A stretch of 19,106 bases of DNA from CAYHSY01 sp964359435 (GTDB taxonomy: Bacteria > Patescibacteriota > Minisyncoccia > UBA6257 > JAUSGH01): contig CAYHSY010000013.1 of the NCBI GenBank assembly GCA_964359435.1, positions 1 through 19,106 on the forward strand, written 5' to 3'. The first letter of the stretch is position 1. Every line of letters starts with the position of its first letter. The position numbers were made by a program, and so were the translations under genes. Under the pieces are notes generated by a model, which had not been told where the DNA came from, did not search any database, and saw only the letters and a list, made by a program, of their open reading frames with translations. Positions 7,781-13,484 of the stretch are shown here, piece after piece.

Positions 7781-7812
7781 TATCCCCCTCGGCAAGCCTG
7801 CCTCGGGGGATA
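7781..7812. repeat. GC-rich hairpin downstream of VR
   Basis: TATCCCCC (7781-7788) and GGGGGATA (7805-7812) form an 8-bp stem, followed by a 2-nt internal mismatch and an inner GGCA/TGCC stem with an AGCC loop. It lies 37 bp beyond the end of VR. DGRs such as that of Bordetella phage BPP-1 need a short GC-rich hairpin or cruciform just downstream of VR for efficient retrohoming. This may be the counterpart, or a terminator for the target gene. Confidence 0.55.
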
Positions 7813-7843
7813 AGATAAGGAAACAAGGTTACAAAAACAAGGG

Positions 7844-8548
7844 TTAAGAAGAAACTACGGCACGCGAACGCAGACCGTCGCTGCAATCGCGAGGACCGCA
7901 GCCGAAGATGCAGAGCCCGCGGCCCTCGACGTCCCAATAGATGAACGGCACGCGGCCATCGGGATACCGCGAACCCGAACAAAGGGTGGCGTTGATTTTG
8001 TCCAGGTGGTCACCGGTTTCGTCGTTGTACTGAATCTCCAGGAGCATACGCTCCAGGAGCGTGTTCCCGAAGATCCCGAGATCCCCGAGATCTTCATAGG
8101 ACTTTTTCTTCAAGTCCTCGTCGGCCTCTTGGGTCGCCTTGACCCAGACCGCGTAGTCCTTGTCGGACTTGCGGTCGGACTTGGGAATACAGGAATCCAG
8201 GTCATCTCTGGACTTCCAACAGCCCCAGCCAAGCTCCTGCCATCGGGCGAAAACCCTCATCGGGGTCAGACCCTCAGCCACTACGAGGAGCCAGTAATCG
8301 CCGGGAGGCTTCCGCGGAACATGGAGACTAGAAAAGTCCTTCGCGAGGCCGAAATGCCTCTTGTAGAAAACGGCGGCTTTTGCGATGCCCGAGAAACCGG
8401 GTGGGGCCTCCCCCAAGAGAAGCGCGGTGAGCTTCTCTGCGAACTCATCCGGATGTTCGCACAAGTAACGAGCACGCTCTTCATCGTTGAGCGCGCCATA
8501 CAGAATCCCCATCATCCTGCGCCCGAGTGCTCCCAACAAACTCAACAT
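7844..8548 (-). CDS. DGR target protein with C-terminal variable region
   Basis: A 234-residue protein whose last 41 residues are encoded by VR. The conserved scaffold before VR (GLTPMRVFARWQELGWGCW, YAVWVKATQEADEDL, TLLERMLLEIQYNDETGDHL and TLCSGSRYPDGRVP) resembles CPR DGR targets expected to have a C-type-lectin fold. Compared with TR translated in the same frame, 13 residues differ: 194, 199, 202, 206, 209, 211, 216, 217, 218, 221, 223, 225 and 231. There is one silent change at codon 228. No signal peptide or transmembrane helix is evident, so display at the surface is not shown. The gene is GC-rich, unlike the AT-rich RT and avd. Its ligand is unknown. Confidence 0.9.
   Translation of the reverse strand: MLSLLGALGRRMMGILYGALNDEERARYLCEHPDEFAEKLTALLLGEAPPGFSGIAKAAVFYKRHFGLAKDFSSLHVPRKPPGDYWLLVVAEGLTPMRVFARWQELGWGCWKSRDDLDSCIPKSDRKSDKDYAVWVKATQEADEDLKKKSYEDLGDLGIFGNTLLERMLLEIQYNDETGDHLDKINATLCSGSRYPDGRVPFIYWDVEGRGLCIFGCGPRDCSDGLRSRAVVSS
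7850..7974 (-). repeat. DGR variable repeat (VR)
   Basis: The 3'-terminal 125 bp of the target gene, ending three bases before the codon preceding the stop codon region. Relative to TR it has 15 A-to-G and 3 A-to-T changes on the sense strand (the A-to-T ones at 7857, 7944 and 7945). There are no A-to-C changes and no changes at C, G or T. The 5' homology limit is the GTTCG at 7970-7974. Beyond it VR has an extra six bases relative to TR, encoding the GS of CSGSRY. Confidence 0.95.
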
Positions 8549-8581
8549 AACCCCACCCTTTCTATCGCCCTGATTTTACCC

Positions 8582-8622
8582 AAATCCTTTTCCCCGAAAC
8601 ATTCGGGAAAACCCAAGGATTT
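8582..8622 (-). promoter_or_regulatory. Stem-loop in the 5' leader of the DGR target mRNA
   Basis: An outer stem AAATCC/GGATTT (8582-8587 with 8617-8622) encloses an inner stem of about 10 bp (left arm near 8588-8598, right arm 8602-8611) with one bulged C and an ACA loop. It lies in the roughly 100-nt leader between the predicted promoter and the ATG at 8548. It could protect the mRNA or control translation; no known riboswitch is recognised. Confidence 0.5.
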
Positions 8623-8657
8623 AAGGCATTTATTCAGGTGCGGCAACTAACATAAGA

Positions 8658-8686
8658 AGTATAGCAAAATATAGTAATTTTGTCAA
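8658..8686 (-). promoter_or_regulatory. Near-consensus sigma-70-type promoter of the DGR target gene
   Basis: On the minus strand, TTGACA (8686-8681, perfect -35) is followed by exactly 17 bp and TATACT (8663-8658, 5/6 match to TATAAT). This is the best promoter in the window and predicts transcription starting near 8650, leaving a leader of about 100 nt. The -10 context (TTTTGCTATACTT) resembles that of the pilA promoter. Confidence 0.75.
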
Positions 8687-8725
8687 CGGTGCGCGGGAGT
8701 TTTAATGTTGGTAGGATAATAAGGT

Positions 8726-8783
8726 AAGATTGTGTCCCCACGGGACATCTCCCGAAGGGATGACCACTCACCTCGCAATGACG
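8726..8783. repeat. Dispersed CATTGCGA-type palindromic repeat upstream of pth
   Basis: Read on the minus strand, the element begins CGTCATTGCGAGG (8783-8771) and ends CAATCTT (8732-8726), with internal hairpins GTCCC/GGGAC and a CATCCC...GGGAGATG stem. Its termini match those of the element at 16550-16587. It ends 6 bp before the pth start codon, so it forms the pth leader. Confidence 0.6.
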
Positions 8784-8789
8784 CATTTT

Positions 8790-9461
8790 ATGGATAAAAA
8801 AATCAAAATAATTATCGGGCTCGGAAATAGTGGCGAGGAATACCAAAACACCTATCATAATGTGGGACGGCTTTTTGTGGAGCATTGGCAAAAAATCCCT
8901 CCCCCTGCGGGTACTCCCTTTTACAAAGGGAGAATAAATCCCTCCCCCTTACGGGTACTCCCTTTTACAAAGGGGGGGGAAAAAACCCGCTCGATTCCGG
9001 CGGTTGCGACAGAGGGATTCATGAATCAGTCCGGGGACAGCGTGAAAAAGATTCTGAAAGAAAAAGGGTTAAAAATTGAGGACGCGCTCATCGTCCACGA
9101 TGATTCGGATATTCATATCGGGGAATATAAAATTTCACGCAACCGGGGCGCGGCCGGGCACAAGGGGGTTCTGCACGTTATGGCGGTTTTCGGGACGCAG
9201 GATTTTACGAGATTGAGGATTGGGATTCGCCCCAAAGATAAATCCCTCACCGCAAGCGGTCCCCTCCCTTTAGAAAAGGGAGAACAATCCCTTAAGGCGG
9301 ACGTGTCCACCGAAGCTCACAGAGCGAAGGCGGATGAATTTGTGCTAAAAAATATCTCGGCGGCGAATATGAAAAAACTAGAGGGGGTGTTTGGGGAAGC
9401 CGCTTTGCAAATTGAAAATGAAAATCTGAAAATTAAAAATTCCGGTATTGCTCCGCAATAA
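8790..9461 (+). CDS. pth: Peptidyl-tRNA hydrolase carrying translated repeat insertions
   Basis: Pth releases tRNA from prematurely dropped peptidyl-tRNA in the cytoplasm. The ATG at 8790 gives MDKKIKIIIGLGNSGEEYQ, the canonical N-terminus; the 20 codons of open frame upstream are repeat sequence. Active-site residues are retained: Asn13, His23 (YHNVG), Asn79 (GFMNQSG), Asp104 (VHDDSDI) and Asn118 (SRNRGAAGHKG). The 223 residues exceed the usual 190 or so. Residues about 36-66 come from two tandem copies of a 43-bp repeat, and about 152-181 from two other palindromic repeats. The C-terminal IENENLKIKNS is low complexity. It runs convergent with pilM, 42 bp away. Probably functional, because the core is intact. 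Confidence 0.9.
   Translation: MDKKIKIIIGLGNSGEEYQNTYHNVGRLFVEHWQKIPPPAGTPFYKGRINPSPLRVLPFTKGGEKTRSIPAVATEGFMNQSGDSVKKILKEKGLKIEDALIVHDDSDIHIGEYKISRNRGAAGHKGVLHVMAVFGTQDFTRLRIGIRPKDKSLTASGPLPLEKGEQSLKADVSTEAHRAKADEFVLKNISAANMKKLEGVFGEAALQIENENLKIKNSGIAPQ
8894..8979. repeat. Tandem 43-bp palindromic repeats inside pth
   Basis: Two near-identical copies start at 8894 and 8937 (both begin AATCCCTCCCCCT and contain CGGGTACTCCCTTTTACAAA). Each has an internal CTCCCTTTT...AAAGGGAG-type palindrome. Because 43 is not a multiple of three, the copies are read in different frames (GTPFYKG against LRVLPFTKGG). They replace the poorly conserved segment before the FMN motif. Confidence 0.8.
9241..9332. 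repeat. Second repeat insertion inside pth
   Basis: From 9241 an AATCCCTC-starting repeat related to those at 8894-8979, with a CTCCCTTT...AAAGGGAG palindrome, is followed at about 9293-9332 by another element containing GTCCACCGAAGCT and AGCGAAGGCGGA. The whole insertion is read in frame and adds about 30 residues in the loop before the conserved DEFVLK segment. Confidence 0.65.
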
Positions 9462-9503
9462 TTTTAAATTTTACATTGTCATTTTATATTTTAAACTTGG
9501 GGA

Positions 9504-11003
9504 TCACTTGAATGCCAAGGTCAGTTGAAAAATGACGCTGCCGTCGGATTGGGCTTGGATGTTTGCAAACGGCAAAGAAATATCTTGAAACTTGGGATTG
9601 CCGGCCAAAAGATTTTTGAAACCAATCGCGACGACTTCCGACGGAGCGCGGCCCGTAAGACGCATGCTGCCACTCGTCGCGTCTACGGAGACACCGCTCA
9701 AAGTCACTCGTCCTTCCGCCAAACGCCGCAAATCCGCAAGTAATCCCGCGAGCGGAGTCGTCTCACGCTTGGCCGCCAAAGCCAGAGAAAGCAAGTGATT
9801 AAAACCTTTGGCTTCCGCCTCCAACCGGGCGCTCTCCTCCAGAAGCTCCGGGGAAATGCTTTTAACAGCGTCGGAGGCAATCCTTCTCTCCTCGGTGGCC
9901 AAAAGCCCCACGCCTACCAAAAAAACGGCGGCTAAAAATATACTCGACGATATAACTATATTGCGCCACAAAAGAAGAAAGTGCCGCAGGCGATTACGAG
10001 CATATTCCTCCTCGGTGCCTACCGGCGACAAACTGATGAAAACATCCGCCGACCGGGGCATTGCCCCACGCAAAGCCGCGCCCAGAGCGCCCAGCCACTG
10101 GGTACCCAATGTTCCAAAACGGCGCAATGAAAGCGTTTCAACTTTGAGCAAGAACGATTCAGCCAGCAGGCGGGAGGACTCTTCGGGGAAGTCCGCGGCA
10201 ATCAAGAGCGCGTTAGTAATCGAGCCACCCCATTTGCCGGCATAAAATTGCGTCAAACGCTGGACCTCGCGCGACAATAAACCGTTGAAATCAGCCAGAT
10301 TAATTTGCCGCTTACCGTCCGATGCGATCAAGCTATCCCACGAACTCCAATAATGAAAGGCAAGCTGGCCATGGCGCAGAATCATAAAGTCCACACCATC
10401 GCTCATAACATTAATAGCCAACCGAGACACCTCCGCGCCATAACCGCCCAGTTCACGCACTGTTCTGGCGATGGAGAGCGCGCCGAACTCGAACGCCAAA
10501 ACTGAAAAACCGGTGGCATCTAAAACCGCTTTTAAATCATCAATCAGCTTACGCGGCGCAAAAGCGCCCAAAAATTCGGCTTCACCAGTCGCACCCTCAC
10601 CGATCGCCGCCGCGTCGTGGTAATCGGCACCGCGCTCCAGGGGAGAAATAGCCAGCAGATTCAATTCAACGGCTTCAACTAACCTGTCTTTTGGCAAAGG
10701 CGGCAGACTAAATGATTGAGTATAAATGCCACCCGAACGCAGAGTAGCGATAACACTCATTGGATGGCTCAAATCACCAAGTTGCGCGCGCAATTCCTTT
10801 AACGAAGCGAGAAAGCGTTCCCGGTCGGAAATCACGCCATCTTGAATGACGCCGGGCATGAGCCGCGTATAGGCCGTTTTCAATTGATCATCCCGAATCA
10901 CTACGTAACGCAAAAAAGCATCGGCAATCTCCAGCCCGCCGACTGGAAACTCGGGGCTCAACGCATCGGTTATTTTTTTAATTAGGGCGCTGGCCTTACT
11001 CAT
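9504..11003 (-). CDS. pilM: PilM-PilN fusion, type IV pilus inner-membrane assembly protein
   Basis: A 499-residue protein combining two pilus assembly components. Residues 1-330 resemble an actin-fold PilM: GGLEIADAFLRYVVI near the start, SFSLPPLPKDRLVEAVELNL, a central LAINVMSDGVDFMIL, and ALLIAADF. A transmembrane helix follows (about 349-369). The periplasm-side C-terminus (PELLEESARLEAEAKGFNHLLSLALAAK, then VTLSGVSVDATSGSMRLTGRA) resembles PilN. PilM and PilN normally interact on opposite sides of the membrane via the PilN N-terminus, so the fusion is structurally sensible. Its start overlaps the preceding stop by 4 bp. Last gene of the pilus operon. The PilM and PilN assignments rest on pattern, not alignment. 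Confidence 0.8.
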   Translation of the reverse strand: MSKASALIKKITDALSPEFPVGGLEIADAFLRYVVIRDDQLKTAYTRLMPGVIQDGVISDRERFLASLKELRAQLGDLSHPMSVIATLRSGGIYTQSFSLPPLPKDRLVEAVELNLLAISPLERGADYHDAAAIGEGATGEAEFLGAFAPRKLIDDLKAVLDATGFSVLAFEFGALSIARTVRELGGYGAEVSRLAINVMSDGVDFMILRHGQLAFHYWSSWDSLIASDGKRQINLADFNGLLSREVQRLTQFYAGKWGGSITNALLIAADFPEESSRLLAESFLLKVETLSLRRFGTLGTQWLGALGAALRGAMPRSADVFISLSPVGTEEEYARNRLRHFLLLWRNIVISSSIFLAAVFLVGVGLLATEERRIASDAVKSISPELLEESARLEAEAKGFNHLLSLALAAKRETTPLAGLLADLRRLAEGRVTLSGVSVDATSGSMRLTGRAPSEVVAIGFKNLLAGNPKFQDISLPFANIQAQSDGSVIFQLTLAFK

Positions 11004-11449
11004 AATTCTTTAAGAGTGATTAGTCGAATTTCACCGGTAATGGGAGCGATATCCACGATGGCCTCCAGTTTAATTTGCTTGGGAAAAGCAAGGCCGGTGG
11101 AAGTGACTTCCGCCTTGCCGGGATCTACCGTATCGCATGGAGCGGAGACCGTTTTAGCGCCGTTGCAAACCAAGACATCAACCGTTCTCCCGCCCACCTC
11201 CACCACGTAAGCCGGATTGGCCGTGAAGCGCTTGTCGCGGATTAGACGCAACATGGCATCAGAGACACCTGACTTGGCCGCCAACCGCGCCTCCGCGGAA
11301 AGACGCGCGCCATAATTCACGCTATTTAAAGTATACGCCAAAAGCACGCCGATCGCGCCTATCTCAACGATGATGGCGCCAAGCAATAGAGTTACGGAGA
11401 GAGCGACAACCCCATTTTGCTTATTTATATTTATTTTCATTTTTATCAT
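11000..11449 (-). CDS. PilX-like membrane-anchored pilus protein
   Basis: A 149-residue protein starting MIKMKININKQNGVVALSVTLLLGAIIVEIGAIGVLLAYTL when read in sections: a short basic stretch, a G-V-V-A-L processing-like junction, and one N-terminal hydrophobic helix (residues 14-40). This architecture is that of PilX-type minor pilins, which have a degenerate prepilin motif. The rest is soluble, with a predicted beta-rich region (AYVVEVGGRTVDVLVCNGAKT) holding two cysteines that might pair. The ATG at 11440 is an alternative start. It overlaps pilM by 4 bp, indicating translational coupling. The specific role is inferred from position. Confidence 0.6.
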   Translation of the reverse strand: MIKMKININKQNGVVALSVTLLLGAIIVEIGAIGVLLAYTLNSVNYGARLSAEARLAAKSGVSDAMLRLIRDKRFTANPAYVVEVGGRTVDVLVCNGAKTVSAPCDTVDPGKAEVTSTGLAFPKQIKLEAIVDIAPITGEIRLITLKEL

Positions 11450-11512
11450 CCAAGCCTAATCGGCAATTAAAACTTAAAAAGTTAAAAAATATGATTTTAA
11501 CTTTTAAATTTA

Positions 11513-12376
11513 TCATGGACTCCAATTAATAATTATATCAGTAACGGTGGGAGCCACGAATGGGGCGGCGGCGTTTGATTCCAGGAAAACCTTATAGCGA
11601 AAATAACGTTTATTGTTGTGGTCATCCCGATCCAAAGCGACTGGAATATCGGGCCCAGCTGGCGCATAATAAGACGCCCCGGAACTGCCGGGCCCGACAA
11701 ACGTCCAAGGACCGACCAAAGAATTGGACGAAGCGATCTGAAATCTCACGACAGTTCCGGCCGGGAGGACGCCCTGCCAAGCCAAACTCTGAAGCGCCGC
11801 GCCGCCCGCGATCCCGGTATCAAAGACGCTTGAAGCAAGATCACCCGAAACGGCCGGACCGGTGCGCCAAGAAGTGTTCACTCGATAGTCCGAAGAACCG
11901 CAACTACCCGGATCGGCGCAGTTAAAACTGATCCAACCCGCAACCTCGCTCCAAGCGAAGCCGGAAAAATTACCATCGGCATCAATGGTGACTTTATAAT
12001 CCGACGAGGCGCAAACACCCGGATCGGCGCAGTTAAAACTGATCCAACCAATGGAATCGTTCCAGGCGTAACCCGATAGCAAGCCGGTGCCTTGGTTTGC
12101 CACGCCATAAGGAACGGCGCAATCGCTACCAGGGGGGCCGGTCGCGCAATCGAGCGAGACATAACCCACGGCGCTCGACCCATAGCCCTCAATTTTATCG
12201 GACCTCACGTAAACGGCATCCGTGATATAAAAATCCAACCAGCCGACTACATCGTTCCAGGCCCAACGGACATTAGATGGCGCGGAAGAAATGTTGGTAG
12301 CGGCATGAGCGACTAGGCCGCCTAGCAATATAGCCATTATGACCCAAATTTGGATTTTGATATATTTTTTATTCAT
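11513..12376 (-). CDS. Secreted repeat protein of the pilus operon
   Basis: A 287-residue exported protein. Residues 1-26 are a Sec signal peptide (hydrophobic IWVIMAILLGGLV, cleavage near AHAA). The mature N-terminal part has four imperfect repeats built on a W/G-x-x-W motif: WAWNDVVGWLDF, GYVSLDC, GYAWNDSIGWISFNC and GFAWSEVAGWISFNC. Two of these are followed by ADPG.C.SSDY. The C-terminal half (LAWQGVLPAGTVVRFQIASS, SGPWTF-like, NNKRYFRYKVFLESN, TDIIINWSP) looks like a beta-sandwich domain. I know no function for it. Its place between prepilin-like genes and pilX/pilM suggests a pilus-associated or cell-surface protein, possibly an adhesin. It is not a prepilin. Confidence 0.75.
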   Translation of the reverse strand: MNKKYIKIQIWVIMAILLGGLVAHAATNISSAPSNVRWAWNDVVGWLDFYITDAVYVRSDKIEGYGSSAVGYVSLDCATGPPGSDCAVPYGVANQGTGLLSGYAWNDSIGWISFNCADPGVCASSDYKVTIDADGNFSGFAWSEVAGWISFNCADPGSCGSSDYRVNTSWRTGPAVSGDLASSVFDTGIAGGAALQSLAWQGVLPAGTVVRFQIASSNSLVGPWTFVGPGSSGASYYAPAGPDIPVALDRDDHNNKRYFRYKVFLESNAAAPFVAPTVTDIIINWSP

Positions 12377-12379
12377 CAG

Positions 12380-13096
12380 TTAATACGGGATTCCGCTCAA
12401 TCTAATGCTCCCGCTCTCGGAAGTCGTGTCAATGCCGGCGCTCGCCGTGTCGTACCTGCCCGGGTCAACCAAGGGTTCTAACTGACCGCTCCCTCCGGAC
12501 CAATCGGAATGGAGCGTGGCACGGGCGCGATCACGAGTCAGATAACGGATCATCTCCACTCTGGAACCGTTCCCCCATTCCACGCGGGTGGTAATTTTTA
12601 AAGTAGAAGGATCATTTTTAGACGGGTCATGGACAACCTCAATCACACCCAAGGCATCGCGCGAAACCCAATCCACATTAAAATATCTGGCATAAGCCAC
12701 TCCGCCATCGACAATGCTTTCCTCGCCGGAAGCAACTCCAAAAGGCGGCGGCGTCACGCGATACGCGGTCGCCGGAGAAAGCGCGTCGACGCCAAAACCG
12801 TCGACTTTGTGCCAATCGCTTGCCGCGAGCGTCTCTAAATTATCCAAAAGTTCTTGAGCCAAAAAACTCGCGGTTTGAAAAAATTTATTTTCCCGACCGG
12901 AACGCAAGGACACGCTGACAGCCGTCACTGCCCCGCCGATCAGAAGGATGATAACGCTCGTCGCTATAAGCAGCTCTACCAATGATTGCCCTCGACGCAA
13001 ACGCCACGGCAGGCGCGCCAAATTCAAATATCCCCTAATCAATCCTCCCATTCCGATAAATTGTGACGGTTTTATAGACATTGACATTCCCAACAA
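12380..13096 (-). CDS. PilV/GspI-like minor prepilin
   Basis: A 238-residue prepilin-like protein. After a long basic N-terminus comes RRGQSLVELLIATSVIILLIGG, a type III signal with cleavage expected after Gly (before Gln rather than the usual Phe), Glu at mature position 5, and a hydrophobic helix. Downstream are VSLRSGRENKFFQTASFLAQELLDNL and a beta-rich C-terminus. Several start codons are possible: 13096 overlaps the upstream gene by 62 bp, whereas the ATG at 13051 overlaps by 17 bp and is preferred. It would be a minor pilin priming pilus assembly. The family assignment beyond prepilin is tentative. Confidence 0.75.
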   Translation of the reverse strand: MLGMSMSIKPSQFIGMGGLIRGYLNLARLPWRLRRGQSLVELLIATSVIILLIGGAVTAVSVSLRSGRENKFFQTASFLAQELLDNLETLAASDWHKVDGFGVDALSPATAYRVTPPPFGVASGEESIVDGGVAYARYFNVDWVSRDALGVIEVVHDPSKNDPSTLKITTRVEWGNGSRVEMIRYLTRDRARATLHSDWSGGSGQLEPLVDPGRYDTASAGIDTTSESGSIRLSGIPY

Positions 13097-13484
13097 CTCC
13101 TACCGTAATTGTAACATCCGCGCCGCCGCTTAAGAACCCGCTGCCTTTCAGAAAACAGACATCTTTCTCGCCCACAGAAGGATCCTGAAATTCCAGACTA
13201 CTCTTTAAATACCTTGATTCTTTCAAATCCGGCGATGCGCAGGAAGACCCGGAAAAAAGCGTGATGGATTTGGAAGGGCCCCCAAAGCGCGCGCCCCAAA
13301 ACAAGGCGTCTTCACCGGTTACGGCTCTTGATTGGGCGTCCCTAAGCGTCGCGACCACGGTACGCGCAGCGATGTTAACATCCTGTCGGTTCCGGACCGC
13401 GAGTAAACTCAAAGTCCCCGCTGTGCCGATTATGGCCACCAACGCGACGGTTAGGACAAGTTCAATTAAAGTGAAACCGCGCAT
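13035..13484 (-). CDS. FimT/GspH-like minor prepilin
   Basis: A 149-residue pseudopilin with a very short leader: MRGFTLIELVLTVALVAIIGT, cleaved between Gly3 and Phe4, with Glu at mature position 5. The helix continues into AVRNRQDVNIAARTVVATLRDAQSRAV, a pattern typical of FimT/GspH proteins. A small beta-rich globular part follows, with two cysteines. The start overlaps the pilC stop by one base (13484), so translation is coupled. It would sit at the tip of the pilus or initiate assembly. Confidence 0.82.
   Translation of the reverse strand: MRGFTLIELVLTVALVAIIGTAGTLSLLAVRNRQDVNIAARTVVATLRDAQSRAVTGEDALFWGARFGGPSKSITLFSGSSCASPDLKESRYLKSSLEFQDPSVGEKDVCFLKGSGFLSGGADVTITVGVVGNVNVYKTVTIYRNGRID

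Larger units (their letters stand above)
6041..8548 (-). mobile_element. Diversity-generating retroelement (DGR) cassette
   Basis: A complete DGR: reverse transcriptase (6041-6955 plus an upstream extension), Avd-like accessory protein on the opposite strand (7040/7101-7442), TR (7441-7565) and target gene (7844-8548) ending in VR (7850-7974). TR and VR are collinear without gaps over 125 bp. All 18 differences are at T on the plus strand of TR, i.e. A on the sense strand. This pattern is diagnostic of DGR adenine mutagenesis and shows that at least one diversification event occurred. It sits between lepB and pth with no integrase, phage or transposase gene, consistent with the chromosomal, non-phage DGRs known from CPR genomes. 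Confidence 0.95.

Noticed and set aside
8006..8650. Long plus-strand open frame of 214 codons opposite the DGR target gene
   Set aside because: It is antisense to a gene with clear DGR target features and its own promoter; the openness follows from the GC-rich codon pattern.
8894..8979. Two tandem 43-bp repeats considered as the start of a CRISPR array
   Set aside because: There are only two adjacent copies with no unique spacers, no cas genes nearby, and they lie inside pth.
11470..11506. AT-only inverted repeat after the pilX-like gene start region, considered as a terminator
   Set aside because: The stem is nearly all A/T and lies within an evident operon; it is likely composition-driven.
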